Shown: positions 8,819 through 17,906 of the stretch, one piece after another
How the letters are laid out: every line of letters starts with the position of its first letter
How positions within the stretch are numbered: position 1 is the first letter of the stretch
Source: an uncultured Pelagibacteraceae bacterium
GTDB taxonomy: Bacteria > Pseudomonadota > Alphaproteobacteria > Pelagibacterales > Pelagibacteraceae
Reading direction: 5' to 3'
Length of the DNA: 49,947 nt
Assembly (NCBI GenBank): GCA_902633985.1
Contig: CACPHV010000010.1
Location: forward strand, 1 to 49,947
Notes under the pieces: generated by a model
Seen by the model: only the letters and a program-made list of their open reading frames with translations
The model's database searches: none
What the model was told of the DNA's origin: nothing
Translations under genes and position numbers: made by a program

Positions 8819-9790
8819 TTATTTGTAAGCAGATAAAACTGCAGCACCTCTGTCACCAGCTTTTGCTTTCCACTCTTCAGACATTGTTGCTCCAACTTTT
8901 TCAAAATGTTTTTTCAAAGCTGAATTAACCTCGCCTACTTCCATACCAGCATCTGCTAAAGCTTTCTTGTCTCCAGTATTACCTTGTTTAGATAATTCCC
9001 AACCCTTTTCTTCAGCAATTGCAGCTTGGTTCATTACTAGATCCTGAGTTGCTTTATCAAGTTTATTCCAAGCAGCTTTGTTAGCTATAATCATATTTTT
9101 TGGAAACCATGCTGCTATATCATAAAAATATTTAACACCATTTTCCCAAATTTTGCTATTTTTACCAGTTGTAGGAGAAGTGATCATACTTTCCACAGCA
9201 CCAGTAGAAAATGCTTGGCTAATTTCTGCTGCCTCAATTTTAGTTGGTGCCATTCCTGTTAACTCGGCAATTCTAATTGTTGCAGAGTTGTATGCTCTAA
9301 ATTTTAATCCATTTAAATCACCAACTTTTTTAATTTGCTTTTTACTGTAAAGTCCTTGTGCAGGCCATGGCACTGCATAAAGAAATACTATTCCTTTTTC
9401 ATCAAGACTCTTAACAATATATGGCTTTGAAGCTTCATATAATTTCATAGCATCGTCATAAGTAGTTGCTAAGAAAGGTAATGAGTCAATTTCATATAAA
9501 GGATCTTCTTTTCCAAGAGCAGACATAAATCTTTCACCAATAGGTGCTTGACCTGTTCTTACAGCTCTGAAAATTTCACCACCTTTAAATAATGAGCCAC
9601 CTGGGTGAGTAACAATTGTAAGTTTTCCACCACTTTTTTCAGTTACATTCTTTGCAAATTCTGTTGCATTAGCAGAATGAAAGTTTCCAGCACCATAAGC
9701 AAGTGCCATATCCCATTTTTCAGCTAAAGAAACGTTTGCAAATAACAATACTGAAGTAATTATAGATATAAATAGTTTGAATAATTTCAT
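8819..9790 (-). CDS. dctP: TRAP transporter periplasmic substrate-binding protein (DctP family)
   Basis: This 323-residue protein starts with a signal peptide (MKLFKLFISIITSVLLFANVSLA) and then shows DctP features: AYGAGNFHSANATEFAKNV, the FRAVRTGQAPIGE segment, and GLKFRAYNSATIRIAELTGMAPTKIEAAEISQAFSTGAVES, which contains the conserved substrate-carboxylate Arg region. The ligand is likely an organic acid but cannot be named. A very strong ribosome binding site, AAAGGAGGA, precedes the ATG, which fits a highly expressed binding protein. It begins the dctPQM operon. Confidence 0.94.
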   Translation of the reverse strand: MKLFKLFISIITSVLLFANVSLAEKWDMALAYGAGNFHSANATEFAKNVTEKSGGKLTIVTHPGGSLFKGGEIFRAVRTGQAPIGERFMSALGKEDPLYEIDSLPFLATTYDDAMKLYEASKPYIVKSLDEKGIVFLYAVPWPAQGLYSKKQIKKVGDLNGLKFRAYNSATIRIAELTGMAPTKIEAAEISQAFSTGAVESMITSPTTGKNSKIWENGVKYFYDIAAWFPKNMIIANKAAWNKLDKATQDLVMNQAAIAEEKGWELSKQGNTGDKKALADAGMEVGEVNSALKKHFEKVGATMSEEWKAKAGDRGAAVLSAYK

Positions 9791-9864
9791 CTATCCTCCT
9801 TTTTAAAATTAACATTTAATTATCTCTTAGAGGTTAAATCAATAAAATTATCATTATGGTCTCA

Positions 9865-9892
9865 TTGAAAAATTGTCAGATTATACTATTAT
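9865..9892 (+). promoter_or_regulatory. Candidate promoter of the TerC-like gene
   Basis: TTGAAA (9865-9870) and TATTAT (9887-9892) are separated by 16 bp on the plus strand, close to the sigma-70 consensus. Transcription would begin near 9898-9900, only a few bases before the TTG start at 9902, so the transcript would be nearly leaderless. Confidence 0.5.
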
Positions 9893-9901
9893 GATGTTAT
9901 C

Positions 9902-10513
9902 TTGATTGAAGAGCTCATAATTTTAACCAATATAATTTTTATCACAATTATATTAACAGCAGATAATGCGGTAATAGTTGGGTCTATTGCTTCAAATTTT
10001 GTTCCAAAAAATAGAAAACAAATAATTCTTTGGGGTGTAATTGGAGCCTTTGTTTTTAAAATTTTTTTTGCAATTTTTGCGACTTTTTTATTTGAATTTT
10101 ATTTCATTAAGATTTTAGGCGGTTTGTTATTAATTTGGATTGTAAATGATTTAAGAAAAGATTTACTAGACATCAAAAAAGTAAAGCCCACTACCAAAAA
10201 AGGTAAAGAGCCTTCATTTATTAGTAGCATTGGAAAAGTTTTATTTGCAGATATCATGATTAGTTTTGATAATGTCATTGGTGTAGTTGCGGCAGCAAAA
10301 GGATATTTTGGATTTATGATATTTGGTCTTATGCTATCAGTTGTTTTGACTGGTGCTTTAGCTACATATATGGCTAATTATATACAAAGACATATCTGGA
10401 TAGCTTATATCGGCCTAGTATTTATCTTAATCGTTGGTCTGCAATTAGTAATTGGTGGATTGGTTGATCTTGAAATATTAAATATTAATGAAGAATTTAA
10501 AAAATACTTTTAA
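9902..10513 (+). CDS. TerC-family integral membrane protein (YjbE-like)
   Basis: This 203-residue protein has about six or seven membrane segments. Two Asp-Asn motifs, ILTADNAVIV (D21) and MISFDNVIGVVAAA (D123), are the paired signature of the TerC family, members of which are implicated in metal (manganese) efflux or metalation of exported proteins. A basic loop (residues 84-105) divides the two halves. The frame has no ATG at a plausible place and a TGA at 9866 blocks extension, so TTG 9902 (or the following ATT) must be used. Family call is firm, metal is unknown. Confidence 0.82.
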   Translation: MIEELIILTNIIFITIILTADNAVIVGSIASNFVPKNRKQIILWGVIGAFVFKIFFAIFATFLFEFYFIKILGGLLLIWIVNDLRKDLLDIKKVKPTTKKGKEPSFISSIGKVLFADIMISFDNVIGVVAAAKGYFGFMIFGLMLSVVLTGALATYMANYIQRHIWIAYIGLVFILIVGLQLVIGGLVDLEILNINEEFKKYF

Positions 10514-11284
10514 TTAAAAAGAATTTTTTTTACTTGGAAATTTAATTTTTCTAACTTCTCTTGAATAATTAAAAACAGCTTTAGAAATATATTTTCTAAT
10601 ATTTGCATATTTTTTTACGAATTTATAGTTCATTGGATTTAAGCCAATTAAATCATCAAAAACTAATATTTGACCATCGCAATATTTAGAAGCTCCAATC
10701 CCTATTGTTGGCACTGTAATATTTTGACTTACAAGTTTTGCTAAAGAAGTCTCGATACATTCTAAAACAATAGAAAATACTCCAGCTTTTTCTAATAATT
10801 GTGAGTCTCTTAGAATGCTATCTCTTTCAAGCTTTTTTTTGCCTTTAAATTTGAAAGTTTTATCTGACTGAGGAAGTAACCCTAAATGGCCCATAACTGG
10901 AATTTTGTTTTTAACTAAAGTTTTAATTGTTTTATAATTTTTTTTTCCACCTTCCAATTTTACTCCATCACATTTAGTTTTTTTCATTATTTGTTTTGCA
11001 TTTTTTAAAGCCTCTTTAGGAGTTCGATAGGTGTTATATGGCATATCAACAATCATTAAACTTTTTTTTATACCCATTCTGACACTTTTAGAATGTTTAA
11101 TAATAGTATTCAAAGTTACTTCTCTCGTAGATTTATAATTGTATAAAACCGAACCAAGAGAATCTCCTACTAAAATTAAATCACAATAATTATCCAATAT
11201 AGAAGCAACATTTTTTGAATATGCAGTAAGACTAACTATTTTAGTCTTGTTTTTTTTAGAAATTATTTTTTTAATTTTATTCAT
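10514..11284 (-). CDS. panB: 3-methyl-2-oxobutanoate hydroxymethyltransferase
   Basis: This 256-residue enzyme makes ketopantoate from 2-oxoisovalerate and methylene-THF, the first committed step to pantothenate. The sequence has the KIVSLTAYSKNVA opening, metal-binding VGDSLGSVL, VDMPYNTYRTP, the GVKLEGG motif and GHLGLLPQS, then TVPTIGIGASKYCDGQILVFDDLIGL. It is lysine-rich, as expected for an AT-rich genome. Its stop directly abuts the TerC stop (no spacer). No panC or panE lies nearby. Confidence 0.95.
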   Translation of the reverse strand: MNKIKKIISKKNKTKIVSLTAYSKNVASILDNYCDLILVGDSLGSVLYNYKSTREVTLNTIIKHSKSVRMGIKKSLMIVDMPYNTYRTPKEALKNAKQIMKKTKCDGVKLEGGKKNYKTIKTLVKNKIPVMGHLGLLPQSDKTFKFKGKKKLERDSILRDSQLLEKAGVFSIVLECIETSLAKLVSQNITVPTIGIGASKYCDGQILVFDDLIGLNPMNYKFVKKYANIRKYISKAVFNYSREVRKIKFPSKKNSF

Positions 11285-11299
11285 TCACATTGGTAGAAA

Positions 11300-11719
11300 T
11301 TACCAAATGCCAGTATTTTCCATTGAAGACCAGGGTTCTTGGGGATCTAAATATCCATCTTGAAGTAATTCTATTGAAATTTTATCCGGTGATCTAACAA
11401 AAGCCATATGTCCGTCTCTTGGTGGTCTATTGATAGTATAACCCATGTCCATAAGTTTTTGGCATGTCTCATAAACATTATCTACTCTATAAGCTAGATG
11501 ACCAAAATTTCTTGATCCCTCACCTAGATCATCACCATCCCAATTATAGGTTAATTCAATCTCTGCATTTTTGTCATTTGGTGGGGCAAGAAAAATTAAA
11601 GTGTATCTTCCTTTTTCACTATCTTTTCTTCTTGTTTCTTTAAGTCCAAGACCTTCACAAAAAAACCTTAAAGATGCATCAACATCGCTAATTCTAATCA
11701 TGGTATGTAAATATTTCAT
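11300..11719 (-). CDS. gloA: VOC-family glyoxalase I-like protein (probable lactoylglutathione lyase)
   Basis: This 139-residue protein starts LHTMIRISDVDASLRFFCEGLGLKETRR, which is the glyoxalase I opening with a metal-binding His at residue 5. Further features are IELTYNWD, NFGHLAYRVDNV with the second His, and ISIELLQ with a C-terminal Glu. It likely isomerises the methylglyoxal-glutathione adduct. The ending DPQEPWSSMENTGIW departs from the best-known enzymes, so another VOC substrate is possible. It lies 15 bp upstream of panB on the same strand and probably is co-transcribed with it. Confidence 0.82.
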   Translation of the reverse strand: MKYLHTMIRISDVDASLRFFCEGLGLKETRRKDSEKGRYTLIFLAPPNDKNAEIELTYNWDGDDLGEGSRNFGHLAYRVDNVYETCQKLMDMGYTINRPPRDGHMAFVRSPDKISIELLQDGYLDPQEPWSSMENTGIW

Positions 11720-11740
11720 ATCAATATTTATAATTAAAAA

Positions 11741-13303
11741 TTACTCTAATTCAATAGTACTTGGTGGTTTTGATGTAACATCATATACAACTCTATTGAT
11801 ACCTCTAATACTATTCACTATTTTATTTGATAAAGATTGTATAAATGGCTTTTTAAATTCATAATAATCTGCTGTCATTCCATCTTCAGAGGTAATTGCT
11901 CTTAATAAGCAAAGATATTCATAAGTACGATTATCACCCATTACTCCAACTGTTTTTACAGGCAGCAAGGCTGCATAAGCTTGCCAAATCTTATGATAAA
12001 GACCGTAATCTTTTAAGGCTTGAATAAAATAATAATCAGCTTCTTTTAAAATTTTAATTTTTTCATTCGTTATTATACCTGGCATTCTAATTGCTAAGCC
12101 TGGTCCAGGAAAAGGATGTCTTGAAATAATTTCTTTACTTAATTTAAGCTCCAATCCTAATTTTCTCACCTCATCTTTAAACAAGAATTTTAGTGGTTCT
12201 ACTAACTTTAAATTCATTTTTTTTGGTAACCCTCCAACATTATGATGAGATTTTATTTTCGAGGTTTGGCTTCCAGTAACAGATTTGCTCTCAATTAAAT
12301 CTGGATAAAGAGTGCCCTGAGCTAAAAATTTAACATTTTTAATTTTCTTGGCATATCGTTCAAAGATTTTAATAAATAAATTGCCAATTATTTTTCTTTT
12401 TTTCTCTGGATCAGAAACATTTTTTAATTTTTTTAAGAATTCCTTTTCAGCATTTACATAAATTAAATTTATTTTTAAACGCTTTTTAAAAGTTTGAACT
12501 ACTTGCACTTCCTCATTTTTTCTTAGAAGGCCAGTGTTTACAAAAATACAATAAAGTTTTTTTCCAATAGCTTTATTTAATAACTGGGCAACTACACTAC
12601 TATCAACACCTCCTGATAATGCACAAATAACTTTATTATTTCCAACTTGTTTTCTTACATCTTCAATAAGTTGATTTTTTTTATCCTTAGAGGACCAATT
12701 TCTTTTAATTTTACAAATTAAAAAAATAAAATTACTTATTAATTTTTTCCCATTCTCTGTGTGAGTTACCTCTGGATGAAATTGTACACTATAATATTTT
12801 TTTATTTTATTTTCAACAATTGCAAATTTTGAATTAGTGCTTGATGCAATAACTTTGAAATTTTTAGGCAATTTTGAAACTTGATCGGCATGGCTCATCC
12901 ATACTTGTTTTGATTTTTTATTTCCAAAAAAATTTGATGTTAAAAGACTGTTGTTTTTTTTATAAACATTGGCCAGCCCAAATTCTCTGTGTTTCGATTG
13001 TTTAACTCTTCCACCATTAATTTTTGATAAAATTTGATGCCCAAAACATATGCCAAGAACTGGCAAATCAAGTTGTAAAATTTTTTTGTTAAATGAATAC
13101 TTGTTTATTTGATAAACATTTAATGGACCACCGGATAATATTATTCCTTTGATGCTACTATTTATATCTTTAAGTTTTATCTTTTTGTGACTTACTATTT
13201 CTGAAAAAACACCTAATTCTCTAACTCTTCTTGCAATTAACTGGGTAAATTGAGAACCAAAATCTATTATTAAAATTTTACTCAAACTTTGATCAAGACT
13301 CAT
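11741..13303 (-). CDS. guaA: GMP synthase (glutamine-hydrolysing)
   Basis: This 520-residue enzyme aminates XMP to GMP. The N-terminal class I glutamine amidotransferase domain has the nucleophile Cys86 in LGICFGHQ and a later FHPEVTHTE His/Glu. The ATP pyrophosphatase loop SGGVDSS follows near residue 230. The C-terminal dimerisation part includes [12 protein letters not shown] and ends with the family tail KPPSTIELE. The start overlaps the preceding TPR gene by 11 bp. With guaB two genes upstream it completes IMP to GMP. Confidence 0.97.
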   Translation of the reverse strand: MSLDQSLSKILIIDFGSQFTQLIARRVRELGVFSEIVSHKKIKLKDINSSIKGIILSGGPLNVYQINKYSFNKKILQLDLPVLGICFGHQILSKINGGRVKQSKHREFGLANVYKKNNSLLTSNFFGNKKSKQVWMSHADQVSKLPKNFKVIASSTNSKFAIVENKIKKYYSVQFHPEVTHTENGKKLISNFIFLICKIKRNWSSKDKKNQLIEDVRKQVGNNKVICALSGGVDSSVVAQLLNKAIGKKLYCIFVNTGLLRKNEEVQVVQTFKKRLKINLIYVNAEKEFLKKLKNVSDPEKKRKIIGNLFIKIFERYAKKIKNVKFLAQGTLYPDLIESKSVTGSQTSKIKSHHNVGGLPKKMNLKLVEPLKFLFKDEVRKLGLELKLSKEIISRHPFPGPGLAIRMPGIITNEKIKILKEADYYFIQALKDYGLYHKIWQAYAALLPVKTVGVMGDNRTYEYLCLLRAITSEDGMTADYYEFKKPFIQSLSNKIVNSIRGINRVVYDVTSKPPSTIELE

Positions 13304-13733
13304 TATTTTCTGGTTCTATATTTTTTAATGACTCTTGAATATCTTTGTTTTCATCACATAAATTTTTACAAACTTTCACAAACTTTTCTGAAAGATCTTT
13401 GACTTTTTCATAATTAGATTTTTCTAAAGCAATTTTCATTAACATTAGTAAAGCTTCCTCGTTATCAGGCTCAATTAAAAGTGTTGTTTCCAAATTGTAT
13501 TCTTCTTTTCTTTGATTTTCTTCTTGGTTATAAATTTTTGCTAAATATAAATATGAGTTTGCATCTTTTGGATTAAAAACAATATTTCTCTCAAATAAAA
13601 AACGTGCATCTTCATATTTTTCTTTTTTAAACAAGTCTAAAGCTTCATTAAAAAAATTTTCTTTACTAAAAGATGTGCTGTAAAAAGAAGCTGTTAAAAG
13701 TATTAATCCTATTAGTTTTAAAAATTTGCTCAT
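13293..13733 (-). CDS. Exported TPR-repeat protein between guaB and guaA
   Basis: This 146-residue protein has an N-terminal signal or anchor ([23 protein letters not shown]) and TPR-like helices in residues 25-125 ([45 protein letters not shown]). The C-terminus is acidic. It overlaps guaA by 11 bp and touches guaB by one base (TAATG), so it is embedded in the guanine nucleotide operon. It has no recognisable enzyme motif. It resembles the other small exported TPR protein in this window in layout but not in sequence. Confidence 0.8.
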   Translation of the reverse strand: MSKFLKLIGLILLTASFYSTSFSKENFFNEALDLFKKEKYEDARFLFERNIVFNPKDANSYLYLAKIYNQEENQRKEEYNLETTLLIEPDNEEALLMLMKIALEKSNYEKVKDLSEKFVKVCKNLCDENKDIQESLKNIEPENNES

Positions 13734-14815
13734 TAGTATTTACTATCGTTTTTTACCACATCTACATTATGAACCATACTTTCATAAAATCCAGCTTTTG
13801 TAATTTTCACAAATTGTGGTTTATTTCTTAATTTAATGATTGTTTTTGATCCAAGATAACCCATTGAAGATTTCAATCCACCAATTAATTTATAAATAAT
13901 ACTCTCAACATCTCCTTTATATTTTACAAAACCTTCAACACCCTCAGGTACATATTTCGAGGAATCTTTTTGTTTTTTTTGAAAGTATCTATCAGCTGAC
14001 CCTTTGTTCATAGCTCCAACAGAACCCATGCCTCTAAAACTTTTGAAAAGCTGTCCATTTTTTTTAATTAATTTTCCTGGAGTTTCATTTGTACCTGCAA
14101 ATAACGAACCAATCATTACAGCATCAGCTCCTGCAGCAAAAGCTTTTGCTAAATCACCAGAATATTTTATTCCACCATCTGAAATTATTTTAACATTTTT
14201 ATTTTTTAAACCACTTCTTACAGCTAAAATTGCACTTAATTGAGGAACTCCTATTCCAGCAACCAGTCTTGTTGTGCAAATAGAACCTGGACCTATACCA
14301 ATTTTAATTATATCTACTCCTAACTTTATAAGGAATTTTGCAGCTTCTGGTGTTGCAATATTTCCTGCACACAAAGCAATTTTGTTAGTTTTTATTTTTT
14401 TTATATATTTAATTATTTCTGCGACTTTCTTTGTATGGCCATGTGCTGTGTCTACTACGATTAAATCTACACCTTCTTTAATTATTTCTTTAGCTCTGAT
14501 AAATTCATTTGGTGCTGCACCTACTGCTGCTCCAACAATTAGTTTTTGTTTTTTTACTTTTTTTATCTCTGATAATTGTTTTTTTATATCAAGGTTTCTG
14601 TGAATTACTCCAATACCACCAGCTTTAGCGATAGCTATTGACATTCTGCTCTCTGTGACAGTATCCATTGCAGACGATAAAAGTGGAATTTTAAGTTTCA
14701 AATGCTTTGTTAAAGATACACTAGTGTCTGCATCAGATGGTAGTATTTCTGAATACTTTGGAGTTAATGTAACATCGTCAAAGGTAAGCGCTTCTTTAAT
14801 GGGAACCATAATCAT
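13733..14815 (-). CDS. guaB: IMP dehydrogenase lacking the CBS (Bateman) domain
   Basis: This enzyme oxidises IMP to XMP with NAD+. The start [40 protein letters not shown], the catalytic loop GPGSICTTR (Cys180), and [14 protein letters not shown] are canonical. It has 360 residues where most bacterial enzymes have about 490. The sequence runs directly from VKKQ (about 90) to KLIVGAAVG, where the paired CBS domains normally sit, so the regulatory module is absent and the catalytic barrel is intact. ATG 14815 and ATG 14809 are both possible starts. It heads guaB-TPR-guaA. Confidence 0.93.
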   Translation of the reverse strand: MIMVPIKEALTFDDVTLTPKYSEILPSDADTSVSLTKHLKLKIPLLSSAMDTVTESRMSIAIAKAGGIGVIHRNLDIKKQLSEIKKVKKQKLIVGAAVGAAPNEFIRAKEIIKEGVDLIVVDTAHGHTKKVAEIIKYIKKIKTNKIALCAGNIATPEAAKFLIKLGVDIIKIGIGPGSICTTRLVAGIGVPQLSAILAVRSGLKNKNVKIISDGGIKYSGDLAKAFAAGADAVMIGSLFAGTNETPGKLIKKNGQLFKSFRGMGSVGAMNKGSADRYFQKKQKDSSKYVPEGVEGFVKYKGDVESIIYKLIGGLKSSMGYLGSKTIIKLRNKPQFVKITKAGFYESMVHNVDVVKNDSKY

Positions 14816-14846
14816 TTATATACGATTCCTTTTAAATTAAAAGTCT

Positions 14847-15458
14847 CTATCGAACTTTTCTACAAATTATAAAACTTTCTTTTGAATCTTTTCTGCTAGA
14901 TTTTGGTTTAAAAACCCTAACTTCTTTAAAATATTTTTTTCCTTCTGCGACGATTTCGTTAAATGTTCCTCCCATAAAAATTTTTGAAATAAAATATCCA
15001 TTTTCTTTTATTAAATTTTTTGCAAAAAACATTGCCTCTTTACATAGTTCTCCAGTTTGAATTGAATCTATATTTTTAATACCAGTTGTATCTACGGCCA
15101 TATCAGACATTACGACATCAACTTTGCTGTTTATATTTTTTTTAATTTCTTCTTGTGTTTTTTCTTCAGTAAAATCTCCTTGGATTTGAACACTATTACC
15201 TATGGGTTCCATTTTTTTTAAATCTATAGATATCAATTTTCCACTTTTAGCTGCTTTAAGAGCATATTGTGACCAGCTTCCTGGGGCTGCACCAATATCA
15301 ATTACTGACAATCCACCTTTAAAAATTTTAAATTTTTCATCTATTTCAATTAATTTGTAAGCTGATCTAGCACGATACCCATCTACTTTAGATTGTCTTA
15401 CATAGATATCCCTACGCTGCTTATTAACCCAGTTCTTGGATATTTTATTTTTTTTCAA
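14847..15458 (-). CDS. rlmE: 23S rRNA (uridine-2'-O)-methyltransferase RlmE (FtsJ/RrmJ)
   Basis: This 203-residue SAM-dependent enzyme methylates U2552 of 23S rRNA. It has RSAYKLIEIDEKFKIFKGG, the SAM-binding loop IDIGAAPGSWSQ (residues 53-64), the SDMAVDTTG motif with the catalytic Asp, and a K in SKIFMGG. This matches the K-D-K-E set of FtsJ enzymes. The gene abuts the glycosyltransferase gene upstream without a spacer. Confidence 0.95.
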   Translation of the reverse strand: MKKNKISKNWVNKQRRDIYVRQSKVDGYRARSAYKLIEIDEKFKIFKGGLSVIDIGAAPGSWSQYALKAAKSGKLISIDLKKMEPIGNSVQIQGDFTEEKTQEEIKKNINSKVDVVMSDMAVDTTGIKNIDSIQTGELCKEAMFFAKNLIKENGYFISKIFMGGTFNEIVAEGKKYFKEVRVFKPKSSRKDSKESFIICRKVR

Positions 15459-16370
15459 TTAATTATTAAATCTTAAACTTTTATTTAAAATTTTACCTGT
15501 AAGAGTTTGAATATCTATTTTAATATTTTTATTTAATCTCATATCTTCGTTATCTTTCCAGATACCAGCAGCTAAATGCATAATTCCAATTTTATAATTA
15601 GGTAAATAAGGCTCTACCCACGTATCTTTATTCTCATCAAACTTTGGCAAAAGATTACTAGTAATCCAATTACAGTTTAAAGGAAGGAATTCACTTTCGA
15701 CATTATCAACATAAACAGACATATTCATCGCTAATTGTTCAGAGCCAAATATTTCTCCACCTTTAAGTGTTTGTTTTAAGTTTTCCTGCCATGAATTCCA
15801 GCATTTTGAATTTTTTTCTAATGAAAAAACACCAATATTGATATGAGGAGCAAAGGCTAACTTTCTAGCTTTTTTTAAACTAATATTTGATTTTATTGCG
15901 TGTTTAAAATTTTGAGATTTAATAATTGCTATTTTTCCAAATACCCAATTTGCTCTTGAAGTAATCTTGTAACCTGGTCCGATAGTTTGTGTAATTCCTA
16001 ATTTACCATTTTCACACGCTTTAAAATAAAGCTCAACAGATTGCCAATCATTGACCCAAGCATCACAATCAATCCATAAATATTTTTCATAGCTTGGAAA
16101 ATATTTGGGTAAAAAAGCCCTGGATACTTGACTCTTTAACCATTCACGCCCTTTAATTTTACTTTCTGGAACTTTAATATCCCATTCTGCTGATTTTATT
16201 TCATCTACTTTTGATGATAATTGTGTTTTTTGATCATCTGATAAACCTGCATCCAAAATACATATTGCAACTTCAGAGCTATCTTTAAATCTTTTTATAG
16301 AGTCTATTAGCTCATTTAATAAAGGAAAATAATTTGAGTCAGCTAATGATACAATGACTTTTTTTTTCAT
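15459..16370 (-). CDS. GT-A-type glycosyltransferase (GT8-like)
   Basis: This 303-residue cytoplasmic protein has the architecture of a nucleotide-sugar transferase of the GT8 kind: an N-terminal KVIVSLADSNYFPLLNELIDSI fold, the DxD-type motif WIDCDAWV (D101, D103), an NIGVFSLEKNS segment near residue 177, and a later His in GIMHLAAGIWKDN. The donor and acceptor are unknown. It overlaps pssA by one base (TAATG) and abuts rlmE. Being in a phospholipid operon suggests an envelope role, which is inference. Confidence 0.75.
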   Translation of the reverse strand: MKKKVIVSLADSNYFPLLNELIDSIKRFKDSSEVAICILDAGLSDDQKTQLSSKVDEIKSAEWDIKVPESKIKGREWLKSQVSRAFLPKYFPSYEKYLWIDCDAWVNDWQSVELYFKACENGKLGITQTIGPGYKITSRANWVFGKIAIIKSQNFKHAIKSNISLKKARKLAFAPHINIGVFSLEKNSKCWNSWQENLKQTLKGGEIFGSEQLAMNMSVYVDNVESEFLPLNCNWITSNLLPKFDENKDTWVEPYLPNYKIGIMHLAAGIWKDNEDMRLNKNIKIDIQTLTGKILNKSLRFNN

Positions 16371-17179
16371 TACAAAATATCTTCGAGATCATCATCTTCA
16401 TCTTTATAATTTTGATCTTCGTTTTGTTTTTTCAATTTTTGATAATGAAAAAAACTAATTGGAAGCATACCTAAGTATACAATTGCACTAATAGATATAA
16501 CATTAAATGGATATATTAGAAGTAATCCAAAAAATAAAACTATTCCAAATAATAGAAAAATAGTTGCCTTTCTCTGAATTACAATTTTTTTAAATGAATA
16601 GCTTGGAAATTTACTGATCAGTAATAAAGATGTTACAATAAAAAAAGCTGGAACGACAATATCATAATTTATCTTTATAAAATCAAAGCTTGTAAGACTA
16701 AGTATCAATGGAGTTAAAACTAAAATACCTCCTGCAGGTGATGGAACACCTTCAAAAAAATTATCTCTCCAAGAAGGTGCTTGACCTGTATTTACGTTGA
16801 ATCGAGCTAAACGTAATGCAACACAAATTACATATATTAAACATAATAACCATCCAAATCTTCCAAGTGTATTTAGTTTCCAGAAATACATAATAAATGC
16901 TGGGGCTACTCCAAAACTTATCATATCTGTTAAAGAGTCAAGCTCCTTACCAACTTTTGATGTCCCTTTAATTAATCTTGCTATTCTTCCATCTAATCCA
17001 TCAATAAGAGCAGCAAACATAATTGCTATAATTGCAAATTCAAATTTTTCATCCAATGCAAATCTGATTGACGATAAACCTATACAAACCCCAATAAGAG
17101 TTAGCATGTTAGGTAAAATCACTCGTGCGTTAGTTTTTTTATCTGTAACAATTTTTAAATTGTTTTTTGGCTGTTCCAT
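16370..17179 (-). CDS. pssA: CDP-diacylglycerol-serine O-phosphatidyltransferase
   Basis: This 269-residue membrane enzyme joins serine to CDP-diacylglycerol. The CDP-alcohol phosphatidyltransferase motif is intact: ALIDGLDGRIARLIKGTSKVGKELDSLTDMISFG, with the invariant Asp residues at both ends. About eight hydrophobic segments follow the basic N-terminus, and the C-terminus is very acidic (EDQNYKDEDDDLED). It sits 3 bp after psd, so the pair makes phosphatidylethanolamine. Confidence 0.95.
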   Translation of the reverse strand: MEQPKNNLKIVTDKKTNARVILPNMLTLIGVCIGLSSIRFALDEKFEFAIIAIMFAALIDGLDGRIARLIKGTSKVGKELDSLTDMISFGVAPAFIMYFWKLNTLGRFGWLLCLIYVICVALRLARFNVNTGQAPSWRDNFFEGVPSPAGGILVLTPLILSLTSFDFIKINYDIVVPAFFIVTSLLLISKFPSYSFKKIVIQRKATIFLLFGIVLFFGLLLIYPFNVISISAIVYLGMLPISFFHYQKLKKQNEDQNYKDEDDDLEDIL

Positions 17180-17182
17180 AAA

Positions 17183-17830
17183 TTAATTTTTAGCCAGCAG
17201 TGTTTCTCCTGAAATTGCTGTTTGACCAACTTTAACTAGTGGTTCATAATTTTCATAGTAAACGTCTGCTCTACTACCAAATCTGATCATCCCAATTCTA
17301 TCACCTTGATTTAATTCCTGATTTTTATTTGTTTCACAAACTATTCTTCTTGCAACTAATCCTGCGATTTGAACAACGACAATATCATTCCCATGCTTAT
17401 CTTTAATTTTATAATAATTTCTCTCATTGTCTTCGCTTGCTTTATCTAAAGATGCATTAAAAAATTTACCTGGTTTATATAAAATATCTTCAACAATACC
17501 TGAGCATGGCGTTCTATTAACATGGCAGTCAAAGACGTTCATAAAAATACTTATTTTTTTAAATTTTTTATTTTCCAGTCCAAGTTCTTTTGGACCATCT
17601 ACCTCTTCAACTTTAATCACTTCTCCATCTGCAGGGCTAACTAAGTAACTATCATCTCCTATAATTGTTCTCTCTGGATCTCTAAAAAAATAATAAACCC
17701 AGATAGTTAATAATATTCCTATTAATCCTAATAAATTATTAATAATTAGAAAAATAATAGTTATGAATACAGCTATTACTATAAACTTATAGCCTTCAGT
17801 ATGAATCTTTGGAAATATCTTACTAAACAT
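17183..17830 (-). CDS. psd: Phosphatidylserine decarboxylase proenzyme (short type)
   Basis: This 215-residue proenzyme makes phosphatidylethanolamine from phosphatidylserine. There are two N-terminal membrane segments, then VSPADGEV, MNVFDCHVNRTPCSG, and the self-cleavage site IRFGSRADVYYE, with the pyruvoyl group expected to form from Ser186. It has the short archaeal-type length of about 215 residues rather than the 280 or more of E. coli Psd. It is the first gene of the run psd-pssA-GT8-rlmE. Confidence 0.95.
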   Translation of the reverse strand: MFSKIFPKIHTEGYKFIVIAVFITIIFLIINNLLGLIGILLTIWVYYFFRDPERTIIGDDSYLVSPADGEVIKVEEVDGPKELGLENKKFKKISIFMNVFDCHVNRTPCSGIVEDILYKPGKFFNASLDKASEDNERNYYKIKDKHGNDIVVVQIAGLVARRIVCETNKNQELNQGDRIGMIRFGSRADVYYENYEPLVKVGQTAISGETLLAKN

Positions 17831-17906
17831 ATTCTTCTATTTGCTAAATTTCGATTAATATGTATATAAAACGATCAAATTCAATTATTAAGATAATTTT
17901 TATTTA

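Noticed and set aside
14004..14603. Two plus-strand open frames inside guaB.
   Set aside because: They are antisense to a well conserved enzyme and have no recognisable protein features.
14829..14843. CTTTTAAATTAAAAG inverted repeat upstream of guaB.
   Set aside because: It is almost all A and T in an AT-rich gap, has only short arms and no T-run, and cannot be told from chance.
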